Assembly: GCF_040537815.1 (NCBI RefSeq)
Contig: NZ_JBEWSZ010000005.1
Location: 186,001-250,000 of the forward strand
From: Mesorhizobium shangrilense
GTDB lineage: Bacteria > Pseudomonadota > Alphaproteobacteria > Rhizobiales > Rhizobiaceae
Direction of reading: 5' to 3'
Length of the DNA: 64,000 nt
This document shows, one piece after another, positions 54,499-64,000 of this stretch. The position numbers were made by a program, and so were the translations under genes. The notes under the pieces were generated by a model. The model made no database searches and was not told where the DNA came from. It worked only from the letters and a program-made list of their open reading frames with translations. Within the stretch, counting starts at the first letter, position 1. Each line of letters starts with the position of its first letter.

Positions 54499-54885
54499 CA
54501 ATGGTCTCCGGCGGGTCAAACATGTCGGAGCGCGATCAGCAAACCGGATGCCGCTTCGGCTGACCGCGCTCTGGTGGGTTAGGAAGTCGGGCGTAGGGAG
54601 ATGAAAGTCAAGGCAACAGTTTCCAGCCAGGAGTGGATGCCGACAAAGCCGCGATTGCCGCCGCGCATCAAAAAGTCGTTATCCACAGCCTGGCCAAGGC
54701 GCGGCAATCGGTGTCGGCAAATCGCGGATTGCCGCTGCTCGCCCACGGTCCTTGCGAATGGTTCCTGTTTTGGCTAAGGAGGCCGCGCATTCTACGGCTG
54801 GCGTGAGCCCGACGTATCCTTCCCTTGTTTCGGGATTCCGCTTTTGGGCTGGGGTCCGGCATTCAGTCAAAGGCATTTCGCTTCC
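54499..54885. other. Divergent spacer between ubiG and lysC, no gene seen
   Basis: 387 bp between two starts. No open frame in it has convincing codon use or a family match. It holds one exact DnaA-box sequence (TTATCCACA, 54679-54687), too little for an origin. I see no clear promoter or riboswitch structure. The high GC and the presence of AAGGAGG near 54776 suggest some undetected leader signal for lysC, but I cannot support a named one. Confidence 0.5.
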
Positions 54886-56139
54886 ATGGCGCGCATCGTG
54901 ATGAAATTCGGCGGAACCTCCGTCGCCGACATCGCCCGCATCCGCAATGTGGCGCGCCACGTCAAACGCGAGGTTGACGCCGGCCATGAGGTGGCGGTGG
55001 TTGTTTCGGCGATGGCCGGCAAGACCAATGAGCTGGTGGGCTGGGCGCGCGAAGCCTCGCCGATGCACGACGCCCGCGAATATGACGCGGTCGTCGCTTC
55101 CGGCGAACAGGTCACGGCTGGTCTTCTGGCGATCACCTTGCAGAACATGGGCGTGCATGCCCGTTCCTGGCAGGGCTGGCAGATTCCGATCAAGACCGAC
55201 AACGCGCATGGCGCGGCCCGCATCCTCGACATCGACGGCGCTTTCCTGATCAAGCGCTTCGGCGAAGGGCAGGTGGCTGTCATCGCCGGCTTCCAGGGCA
55301 TCGGCCCCGACAATCGCATCGCCACGCTTGGCCGTGGCGGCTCCGATACAAGTGCTGTCGCCATCGCGGCGGCGGTCAAGGCCGATCGCTGCGACATCTA
55401 CACCGACGTCGACGGGGTTTACACCACCGATCCGCGCATCGAGCCCAAGGCGCGGCGGCTGGCCAAGATCTCGTTCGAAGAAATGCTTGAAATGGCCTCG
55501 CTCGGCGCCAAGGTATTGCAGGTGCGTTCGGTCGAGCTTGCCATGGTGCACAGGGTGCGTACTTTCGTGCGGTCGTCCTTCGACGATCCCGATGCGCCCG
55601 GAATGGGGGATTTGCTCAATCCTCCGGGAACGCTCATTTGCGACGAGGAAGAGATCGTGGAACAGCAGGTCGTCACCGGAATTGCCTATGCCAAGGACGA
55701 AGCGCAGATTTCGCTGCGCCGTGTCGGCGACCGCCCGGGCGTCGCGGCCGGCATCTTCGGGCCGCTGGCCGAGGCCAACATCAATGTCGACATGATCGTC
55801 CAGAACATTTCCGAGGACGGTAAGCTGACCGACATGACCTTCACCGTGCCGTCCGGCGACGTCGACAAGGCGCTTGCCGTGCTTGAGCGCCTGAAAGCCT
55901 CGATCGGCTACGACGTCGTGCAGTCGGAAGCCGGCATGTCGAAGGTTTCTGTCATCGGCATCGGCATGCGCAGCCATGCGGGCGTCGCCGCCACTGCTTT
56001 CAAGGCGTTGGCTGACCGGTCGATCAATATTCGCGCCATCACGACTTCCGAGATCAAGATTTCGATCCTGATTGACGGTCCTTACACCGAACTTGCGGTT
56101 CGCACTTTGCATTCCGTCTACGGTCTGGATAAGCAGTAG
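54886..56139 (+). CDS. lysC: Aspartate kinase
   Basis: A 417-residue enzyme that phosphorylates aspartate at the head of lysine, threonine and methionine synthesis. The N-terminal kinase motif is MKFGGTSVADIARIR; DTSAVAIAAAVKAD and YTDVDGVYTTDPRI belong to the catalytic domain. The C-terminal third holds two ACT domains (GRLxx-like VGDRPGVAAGIFGPL and SVIGIGMRSHAGVAA), where lysine or threonine would inhibit. ATG 54886 gives the family's MARIVMKFGG start. The downstream order ptsP-prfA-prmC is standard for Rhizobiales. Confidence 0.97.
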   Translation: MARIVMKFGGTSVADIARIRNVARHVKREVDAGHEVAVVVSAMAGKTNELVGWAREASPMHDAREYDAVVASGEQVTAGLLAITLQNMGVHARSWQGWQIPIKTDNAHGAARILDIDGAFLIKRFGEGQVAVIAGFQGIGPDNRIATLGRGGSDTSAVAIAAAVKADRCDIYTDVDGVYTTDPRIEPKARRLAKISFEEMLEMASLGAKVLQVRSVELAMVHRVRTFVRSSFDDPDAPGMGDLLNPPGTLICDEEEIVEQQVVTGIAYAKDEAQISLRRVGDRPGVAAGIFGPLAEANINVDMIVQNISEDGKLTDMTFTVPSGDVDKALAVLERLKASIGYDVVQSEAGMSKVSVIGIGMRSHAGVAATAFKALADRSINIRAITTSEIKISILIDGPYTELAVRTLHSVYGLDKQ

Positions 56140-56221
56140 CAGGACTTGAGTCAGTTGTTGCGTTTGTGCCGGTGCGCAGGGAAGCTGCACTGGCTCTAAA
56201 CCCATTGGAGAAGAAGCCGCG

Positions 56222-58492
56222 ATGCGTGATACGGCCAGTGGCCCGCGCGTTTTGCTGAAACGGCTCCGCGAGCTCATGCAAGAGCCGCTGGAGCCGCAGG
56301 AGCGGCTTGACCGGATCGTGCGCGACATCGCCTCCAACATGGTCGCCGAAGTCTGCTCGCTCTACGTGCTGCGCGCCGATTCCGTGCTTGAACTCTATGC
56401 CACCGAAGGCTTGAATCCGAACGCAGTCCACCTGGCGCAATTGCGGCTGGGGCAAGGCCTGGTCGGCACCATCGCGGCCAGCGCGCGACCACTGAACCTT
56501 TCCAATGCGCAGGAACATCCGGCCTTCGCCTATCTGCCGGAGACCGGGGAAGAGATCTACAATTCCTTCCTTGGCGTGCCGGTGCTGAGGGCAGGGCGCA
56601 CGCTGGGCGTGCTGGTTGTCCAGAACAAGACAATGCGCCACTACCGTGACGATGAGGTCGAGGCGCTGGAAACGACGGCGATGGTCATCGCCGAGATGAT
56701 CGCCACCGGCGACCTGGCTCGATTGACCCGGCCCGGCCTCGAACTCGACCTGCGCCGCCCCGTGAGCTTCACTGGCCTGTCCTTCAACGAAGGCGTCGGC
56801 CTTGGCCATGTCGTGCTGCACGAGCCGCGCATCGTCGTCACCAACCTGTTCAATGAGGACAGCGAGGAAGAAGTCCGCCGGCTTGAAACGTCGCTCGGCT
56901 CGCTCAGGCTTTCCATCGACGACATGCTGGAGCGCCGCGACGTTGCCTTCGAGGGCGAGCATCGCCAGGTGCTGGAAGCCTATCGCATGTTCGCCAACGA
57001 TCGCGGCTGGGTGCGCCGGCTGGAGGAGGCGATCCGCAACGGCCTGACAGCCGAGGCAGCCGTGGAGAAAGTGCAAAGCGACATGCGCGCGCGCATGCTG
57101 CACATGACCGACCCCTATCTGCGCGAGCGGATGAGCGATTTCGACGACCTTGCCAACCGGCTGCTGCGCCAGCTGATGGGACGCGGGCCGGATGATGTCG
57201 CGGCTTCATTGCCGAAGGACGCCATTCTCGTCGCTCGCTCGATGGGCGCCGCCGAACTGCTCGACTACCCCAGGGACAAGCTGCGTGGCGTGGTGCTGGA
57301 GGACGGTGCCGCGACCAGCCACGTCGTCATCGTGGCGCGCGCCATGGGCATTCCGGTCGCCGGCCAGATGAAGGGCGCCGTTTCCATGGCGGAAAACGGC
57401 GATGCGATCATCGTCGACGGAGAAGAAGGCACGATCCATCTGCGTCCGCAGCCGGACCTAGAAGCGGCCTACGCCGAAAAGGTCCGCTTCCGCGCGCGCC
57501 GGCAGGAAGTCTACCGCGAACTGCGCAAGAAGCCGTCGGTGACCAAGGACGGCGTGCAGGTCGATCTGTTGATGAATGCGGGTCTCGCCGTCGACCTGCC
57601 GCAACTGGCCGAGGCCGGTGCGGCCGGCATCGGCCTGTTCCGCACCGAGCTGCAGTTCATGGTGGCATCGACGTTCCCTCGCGCCGAAGCCCAGGAAAAG
57701 CTCTATCGCGACGTGCTCGACGCGGCGCGGGGCAAGCCGGTCACTTTCCGCACCATCGACATCGGCGGCGACAAGGTGCTGCCCTACTTCAAGGGTTCCA
57801 TCCAGGAGGAGAACCCGGCGCTCGGCTGGCGGGCGATCCGCCTGACGCTCGACCGGCCGGGTCTGCTCAGGACCCAGATTCGCGCCTTGCTCAAGGCCTG
57901 CGGCGGGCGCGAGCTCAAGCTGATGCTGCCGATGGTGACCGAGCTCGGCGAGATCGCCAGGGCGCGCGAGATCATCGACCGCGAAGTGCGGCACCTGTCG
58001 CGCTTCGCCCATCATCTGCCAACCAGCCTCAAGCTTGGCGCCATGCTGGAAGTGCCCTCGCTGCTGTTCCAGCTCGATGAGTTGATGCAGGCGGTCGATT
58101 TCGTCTCGGTCGGTTCGAACGATCTGTTCCAGTTCGTCATGGCCGTCGATCGCGGCAACACGCAATTGTCCGACCGGTTCGACACGCTGTCGACGCCGTT
58201 CCTGCGCGTGCTCAAGCAGATCGCCGATGCCGGCGTGCGCAACCACACGCCGGTGACGCTGTGCGGCGAACTCGCCGGCAAGCCGATCTCGGCGATGGCG
58301 CTGATCGGCCTCGGCTACCGTTCGATCTCGATGTCGCCGGCCTCGATCGGGCCGGTCAAGGCGATGCTAACGGAACTGCCGCTGGATGAACTGAAGGCTT
58401 TCTTCGACGACAACCTCATGGCGCCAGCCCAGGGGCTGCCGATGCGGGCGCTGCTGCATGCCTTTGCCGACGACCGCTCCATTCCGCTATAG
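56222..58492 (+). CDS. ptsP: Nitrogen-PTS enzyme I (phosphoenolpyruvate-protein phosphotransferase)
   Basis: A 756-residue EI-Ntr. An N-terminal GAF domain (about 1-150: VCSLYVLRADSVLELYATE) binds a ligand such as glutamine. The EI part follows, with the phosphorylated His in GAATSHVVIVARAMGIPVAG. The C-terminal PEP-binding TIM barrel has FRTIDIGGDKVLPYFKG, VGSNDLFQFVMAVDR and LCGELAGKP. It starts the regulatory phosphorelay through NPr to EIIA-Ntr, linking nitrogen and carbon state to metabolism and polyhydroxybutyrate. It stands 82 bp after lysC. Confidence 0.96.
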   Translation: MRDTASGPRVLLKRLRELMQEPLEPQERLDRIVRDIASNMVAEVCSLYVLRADSVLELYATEGLNPNAVHLAQLRLGQGLVGTIAASARPLNLSNAQEHPAFAYLPETGEEIYNSFLGVPVLRAGRTLGVLVVQNKTMRHYRDDEVEALETTAMVIAEMIATGDLARLTRPGLELDLRRPVSFTGLSFNEGVGLGHVVLHEPRIVVTNLFNEDSEEEVRRLETSLGSLRLSIDDMLERRDVAFEGEHRQVLEAYRMFANDRGWVRRLEEAIRNGLTAEAAVEKVQSDMRARMLHMTDPYLRERMSDFDDLANRLLRQLMGRGPDDVAASLPKDAILVARSMGAAELLDYPRDKLRGVVLEDGAATSHVVIVARAMGIPVAGQMKGAVSMAENGDAIIVDGEEGTIHLRPQPDLEAAYAEKVRFRARRQEVYRELRKKPSVTKDGVQVDLLMNAGLAVDLPQLAEAGAAGIGLFRTELQFMVASTFPRAEAQEKLYRDVLDAARGKPVTFRTIDIGGDKVLPYFKGSIQEENPALGWRAIRLTLDRPGLLRTQIRALLKACGGRELKLMLPMVTELGEIARAREIIDREVRHLSRFAHHLPTSLKLGAMLEVPSLLFQLDELMQAVDFVSVGSNDLFQFVMAVDRGNTQLSDRFDTLSTPFLRVLKQIADAGVRNHTPVTLCGELAGKPISAMALIGLGYRSISMSPASIGPVKAMLTELPLDELKAFFDDNLMAPAQGLPMRALLHAFADDRSIPL

Positions 58493-58501
58493 CATTTCAT
58501 C

Positions 58502-59581
58502 ATGATCAACCTGCCCCGGGACCGCATGGATCAAGTCGTCAAGCGTTTCGAGATGCTCGAAGCGCAGATGTCGGCCGGGCCGGCGGCCGATGCCTATGTG
58601 AAGATGGCATCGGAATATGCCGAGATCCAGGACATGGTCGCCAAGGTCCGGGCGCTGCGCTCGGCCGAACATGAGCAGGCCGACCTCGAAGCGATGCTTG
58701 CCGACAAGGGCACTGACGCCGAGATGCGCGCGCTCGCCGAAGCTGACCTGCCCGAGGTCGAGGAGCGCATCGAGCAATTGCAGAAGGACATCCAGATCCT
58801 GCTGTTGCCCAGGGATGCCGCCGACGACAAGAACGCCATTCTCGAAATCCGCGCCGGCACCGGTGGTGACGAAGCCGCCCTCTTCGCCGGAGACCTGTTT
58901 CGGATGTATGAGCGCTACGCTGCGGAGCGCGGCTGGCGTTTCGAGACGGTATCAGCCAGCGATGGCGATGCTGGCGGCTTCAAGGAAATCATCGCCACCA
59001 TCTCCGGCAGGGGCGTCTTTGCCCATCTGAAATTCGAGTCCGGCGTTCACCGCGTGCAGCGTGTGCCGGCGACGGAGGCCAGCGGGCGCATCCACACGTC
59101 GGCGGCGACGGTTGCTGTGCTGCCGGAAGCGGAAGAAGTCGACATCGATATCAGGGCCGAGGACATCCGCATCGACACGATGCGTGCTTCGGGTTCCGGC
59201 GGCCAGCACGTCAACACCACGGATTCGGCTGTCCGCATCACCCATCTGCCAACCGGCATCATGGTGGTGCAGGCGGAGAAGTCGCAGCATCAGAACCGGG
59301 CGAAAGCCATGCAGATCCTGCGGGCGCGGCTCTATGACCTCGAACGCGGCAAGGCGGACGAGGAGCGCTCCGAATCGCGCAAGTTGCAGGTCGGTTCGGG
59401 CGATCGCTCGGAGCGCATCCGCACCTATAATTTTCCGCAGGGCCGGGTCACCGACCACCGCATCAACCTGACGCTCTACAAGCTCGACCGGGTGATGATG
59501 GGCGAGCTCGACGAAATCATCGACGCGCTGCTTGCCGATCACCAGTCGAAGCTGCTCGCCGATATCGGCATCGATGGCTGA
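58502..59581 (+). CDS. prfA: Peptide chain release factor 1
   Basis: A 359-residue RF1 that terminates translation at UAA and UAG. The stop-codon reader carries the PAT tripeptide (RVPATEASG), the RF1-specific PxT motif. The catalytic loop is [13 protein letters not shown], with the GGQ whose Gln is methylated by PrmC. The helical domain 1 starts [19 protein letters not shown]. It follows ptsP by 9 bp and overlaps prmC by 8 bp. Confidence 0.97.
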   Translation: MINLPRDRMDQVVKRFEMLEAQMSAGPAADAYVKMASEYAEIQDMVAKVRALRSAEHEQADLEAMLADKGTDAEMRALAEADLPEVEERIEQLQKDIQILLLPRDAADDKNAILEIRAGTGGDEAALFAGDLFRMYERYAAERGWRFETVSASDGDAGGFKEIIATISGRGVFAHLKFESGVHRVQRVPATEASGRIHTSAATVAVLPEAEEVDIDIRAEDIRIDTMRASGSGGQHVNTTDSAVRITHLPTGIMVVQAEKSQHQNRAKAMQILRARLYDLERGKADEERSESRKLQVGSGDRSERIRTYNFPQGRVTDHRINLTLYKLDRVMMGELDEIIDALLADHQSKLLADIGIDG

Positions 59582-60440
59582 TCATCTGCCGGAGGCGCTG
59601 GGGCCGTTGCTGCGAGCGGCGCGGGCGCGCCTGGACGCCGCAGCGCTGGACAGTCCGAATCTCGACGCCAGGCTGATCGTCGAGCATTTCTCCGGCACGA
59701 CCCGCACGCAGGCCATTGCGGATCCCATGCGGACCGTGGATCCCAGGGCGATTGCCGAGATTGACGCTGCCCTGAAGAGGCGGACCTCCGGAGAGCCGGT
59801 GCATCGCATCCTCGGCTATCGCGAATTCTACGGGCTGCGGCTGTCGCTGTCGCCGGAGACGCTGGAGCCACGGCCGGATACCGAAACGCTGGTCGAGGCA
59901 GTGCTGCCTTTCGCCAAGGCAACAGCAAGAGAAGGCGCATGCCGCATCCTCGACCTGGGAACCGGTACAGGCGCCGTCGCGCTGGCGCTGCTGTCGGCCG
60001 TTCCCGAGGCCATCGCGACCGGCGTCGATGTTTCGGAGGGGGCGCTGGCGACAGCAAGCCGCAATGCGGAAAGATTGGGTTTCGCCAGCCGGTTCAAGGC
60101 ACTCAGATCCGACTGGTTCGCAAAAGTTTCCGGCCGGTACCATGTAATTGCCGCAAACCCTCCCTACATACCATCTGAAGATATCGAAAATCTGCAGGAC
60201 GAGGTCCGCGATTTCGATCCTCGCCTGGCCCTTGATGGCGGCGTGGATGGTCTTGGTCCCTACCGGATCATAGCAGCGGAGGCTGCGGGTTTTCTGGAAG
60301 CTGAAGGTAGGGTCGCGGTCGAGTTCGGCCATACGCAACGCAACGAGGTTACGGAAATATTCTCCGCCGCCGGCTACAGGTTGGCGGGGGCGTTTTGCGA
60401 CCTCGGTGGAAATGACAGGGTTCTGGTCTTCGAACTGTGA
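59574..60440 (+). CDS. prmC: Release factor glutamine methyltransferase
   Basis: A 288-residue enzyme that methylates the GGQ glutamine of RF1 and RF2. The SAM loop is [16 protein letters not shown]. The catalytic NPPY is in [13 protein letters not shown]. The N-terminal substrate-binding helices include [23 protein letters not shown] 59574 overlaps the prfA stop by 8 bp, so enzyme and substrate are translationally coupled. The motif set is complete. Confidence 0.96.
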   Translation: MADHLPEALGPLLRAARARLDAAALDSPNLDARLIVEHFSGTTRTQAIADPMRTVDPRAIAEIDAALKRRTSGEPVHRILGYREFYGLRLSLSPETLEPRPDTETLVEAVLPFAKATAREGACRILDLGTGTGAVALALLSAVPEAIATGVDVSEGALATASRNAERLGFASRFKALRSDWFAKVSGRYHVIAANPPYIPSEDIENLQDEVRDFDPRLALDGGVDGLGPYRIIAAEAAGFLEAEGRVAVEFGHTQRNEVTEIFSAAGYRLAGAFCDLGGNDRVLVFEL

Positions 60441-60752
60441 AAGCCCTGATGCGGTGCAAAAAAAGCGCTTGGCAATGCCGGGGAATGCGGCTAGGGTCGC
60501 CTTAACCGGATGAGACGAAGCAGGCAGTGCTCTTAGCGATTCGGTCTTCCTTAGAAATAGCTGCCTTCTTGCGCAAACGACGCCAAGCTTCGTGCGGGAA
60601 TCGTCCGGCAAGTGATGTAACCGGAACAGGATGACACGTGGCGCCAACGCAATCGATGCGGGCGAACGCCGGTGAAGAAACGAAACGGTTGGCTGCATGA
60701 GCGCCTCCGTCCGTGAAGAGTCTTTCGAAAATTTCAAAATGAAGAGAGTTTG
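60441..60752 (+). other. Long leader region ahead of the DUF4167 gene
   Basis: 312 bp without a coding frame that I can support. A promoter-like pair (TTGGCA, 17 bp, TAGGGT) lies at its beginning, giving a predicted leader of about 250 nt. No known riboswitch consensus is recognised. It could hold a regulatory RNA or a small RNA. Confidence 0.45.
60469..60497 (+). promoter_or_regulatory. Putative sigma-70 promoter upstream of DUF4167
   Basis: TTGGCA at 60469-60474, a 17-bp spacer, then TAGGGT at 60492-60497. Both hexamers are moderate matches to the consensus. The optimal spacing makes the pair credible. Confidence 0.45.
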
Positions 60753-61649
60753 ATGAGGCCCCAACAGCAGAACAGGCGCATGCGCGGTCGCAACAACAAT
60801 GGCGGCGGCGGTGGCAACAATAACAATAATAACAACAACAACCGCAAAGGGCCCAATCCCCTGACGCGCAACTACGAGAGCAACGGCCCGGACGTGAAGA
60901 TCCGCGGATCGGCTCAGCAGATCGCCGAAAAATACGCCACCCTTGCCCGTGATGCGCAAAGCTCCGGCGACCGGGTCATGGCGGAAAACTATCTCCAGCA
61001 CGCCGAACACTACAATCGCATCATCGCTGCCGCACAGGCGCAGATGCCGATCCAGAACGTCCAGCAGAATCGCGACGATTTTGATGATGACGGCGATGAG
61101 GATCGTGATGAGTTCGACAATGGTGGCAACAACAGCAATGTCACCGACACCTCCTCTCCCGTGGTCAATCATGGCGCCGGTCCCCAGCCGGTGATCGAAG
61201 GCACGCCGGCTGAACTGGCATTGAATCCGGAAAACGGCCGCGGCAATGGCGGGCGTGACAACAATGGCGGGCGCCATCGTGATCGCCGCCCCAATGGCGG
61301 CTATGGCCAGAATGGTCAGCGCGAGCAAGGTGATCAGCGCGGCGAACAGAACCGGCGCAATGATGCGCCTGTGCAGGCGGAGGCCGCGCCTGTCGCGGAA
61401 CCTGTCTCCGTGCCGGAGCCCGCACCGCAGTTCGATAATTTTTCACCGGCAGCTCTTGCCGCCCAGGCGGAACTGAACGAGGCGGCTGCCGAAACCGGCG
61501 CCGTGCGCCGCCCAAGGCGTCCACGCCGTCCGCGTGTCAGCGCCGACCAGGCGGGCGGCGGTGACGACAATGCAGCCGCCGGCGAGGCCGGTGCAGCGCC
61601 GACCGAAGGCGCCGATGCGGAACCGACGGCGGTCACCGTCGAGAACTGA
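60753..61649 (+). CDS. DUF4167 protein, Asn-rich, possibly RNA-binding
   Basis: A 298-residue protein. The first 85 residues contain an Asn/Gly-rich, Arg-containing tract (nine consecutive Asn near residue 30) and the conserved block RKGPNPLTRNYESNGPDVKI, then GSAQQIAEKYATLARDAQSS and AENYLQHAEHYNRIIAA, the core of DUF4167. The rest is low-complexity, rich in Asn, Gly, Glu and Pro. The Asn/Arg/Gly composition suggests RNA or ribosome association, but this is unproven. The ATG at 60753 follows GAAGAGAG. A strong terminator follows the gene. Confidence 0.88.
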   Translation: MRPQQQNRRMRGRNNNGGGGGNNNNNNNNNRKGPNPLTRNYESNGPDVKIRGSAQQIAEKYATLARDAQSSGDRVMAENYLQHAEHYNRIIAAAQAQMPIQNVQQNRDDFDDDGDEDRDEFDNGGNNSNVTDTSSPVVNHGAGPQPVIEGTPAELALNPENGRGNGGRDNNGGRHRDRRPNGGYGQNGQREQGDQRGEQNRRNDAPVQAEAAPVAEPVSVPEPAPQFDNFSPAALAAQAELNEAAAETGAVRRPRRPRRPRVSADQAGGGDDNAAAGEAGAAPTEGADAEPTAVTVEN

Positions 61650-61672
61650 TCGGACAATTTTGGACTATCGAG

Positions 61673-61699
61673 CGGCGGAGAGAAATCTCCGCCGTTTTT
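61673..61699 (+). terminator. Intrinsic terminator of the DUF4167 gene
   Basis: A perfect 9-bp stem (CGGCGGAGA with TCTCCGCCG) around a stable GAAA tetraloop, followed by five T. It lies 23 bp after the stop codon. It separates DUF4167 from the clpB promoter. Confidence 0.92.
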
Positions 61700-61734
61700 G
61701 TTTGCGCGGGCATGGAATATCATGCGCCTGCAGT

Positions 61735-61764
61735 CTTGAGGGACCGTGATTTGCGCACCATATC
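61735..61764 (+). promoter_or_regulatory. Heat-shock (sigma-32-type) promoter of clpB
   Basis: CTTGAG at 61735-61740, then exactly 15 bp, then CACCATATC. This matches the E. coli RpoH consensus CTTGAA-N13-15-CCCCATNTA at five of six and seven of nine positions. The predicted transcription start near 61771 gives an 85-nt leader before the clpB ATG. Confidence 0.65.
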
Positions 61765-61855
61765 AGCGTCAACTGGATCCGGCTCGAATGAGCGGATCCG
61801 TCACCACAATCTGATCCGGTGCCGCAAAGCGGGCCGGTGATGGAAGGAGACAGAT

Positions 61856-64000
<2,145 letters not shown>

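Noticed and set aside
54679..54687. A perfect DnaA box (TTATCCACA) suggesting an origin
   Set aside because: Only one box, with no AT-rich unwinding element, no further boxes and no dnaA or hemE neighbour.

Overview
The window looks like chromosomal DNA of a Rhizobiales bacterium, most likely Mesorhizobium or a close relative. This rests on high GC, dense gene packing with frequent 1-10 bp overlaps, and gene neighbourhoods I know from that order: tlpA/argH-lptM-lysA-DUF4175; twin-TM protein-cobO-type ATR-rhomboid-etfB-etfA-3-hydroxybutyryl-CoA dehydrogenase; secA/PPIase/argJ; lysC-ptsP-prfA-prmC-DUF4167-clpB. The genus is inferred from remembered synteny, not from a search. I see no insertion sequence, phage, rRNA operon or CRISPR array.

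Layout. 0-1.7 kb: a LysR regulator and a GST-like protein. 1.7-9.1 kb: a leftward block argH-lptM-lysA-threonine dehydratase-DUF4175 (arginine and lysine synthesis plus a large envelope protein), divergent from tlpA. 9.1-11.5 kb: an MHYT-PAS-GGDEF-EAL c-di-GMP protein. 11.9-16.3 kb: a complete ugpBAEC glycerol-3-phosphate ABC operon. 16.3-20.1 kb: a leftward fbpABC ferric-iron ABC operon with an iron-box palindrome (TGA-N9-TCA) in front. 20.4-21.6 kb: an ECF sigma factor and its NrsF-type membrane anti-sigma factor, preceded by a plausible self-recognised promoter. 21.7-23.7 kb: a PAS-GGDEF diguanylate cyclase. 23.7-29.1 kb: the leftward ETF/acyl-CoA redox block with cobalamin adenosyltransferase and rhomboid protease. 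29.2-35.1 kb: mixed housekeeping and membrane genes (BrkB-like, DMT exporter, GluQRS, AlkA-like glycosylase, HNH nuclease, DsbB, YqaA). 35.26 kb: tRNA-Leu(CAA) with a clear promoter.

35.6-40.1 kb is the most accessory-looking part: a GT-B-like protein, a CelD/BcsL-type acetyltransferase, a polysaccharide flippase and a GT-A-like glycosyltransferase, lying between tRNA-Leu and secA. 40.2-47.4 kb: secA, a periplasmic parvulin, TetR, argJ-GNAT-mutT. 47.5-48.1 kb: a small membrane protein and a lone Flp pilin. 48.2-54.5 kb: methyltransferase, comF, grxC-nit1-DUF1178 (glutathione-linked), an unrecognised HExxH protein, MarR, a DMT exporter and ubiG. 54.9 kb to the end: lysC, ptsP, prfA-prmC (release factor and its own methylase, overlapping), DUF4167 and a truncated clpB with a heat-shock-type promoter.

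No single cluster is clearly a new multi-gene system. The best leads are the HExxH protein inserted beside DUF1178, the polysaccharide locus beside tRNA-Leu, the two ABC operons that both carry a strong hairpin between the binding-protein gene and the permease gene, the iron box, the nearly leaderless ECF autoregulatory promoter, and the 250-nt leader ahead of DUF4167.
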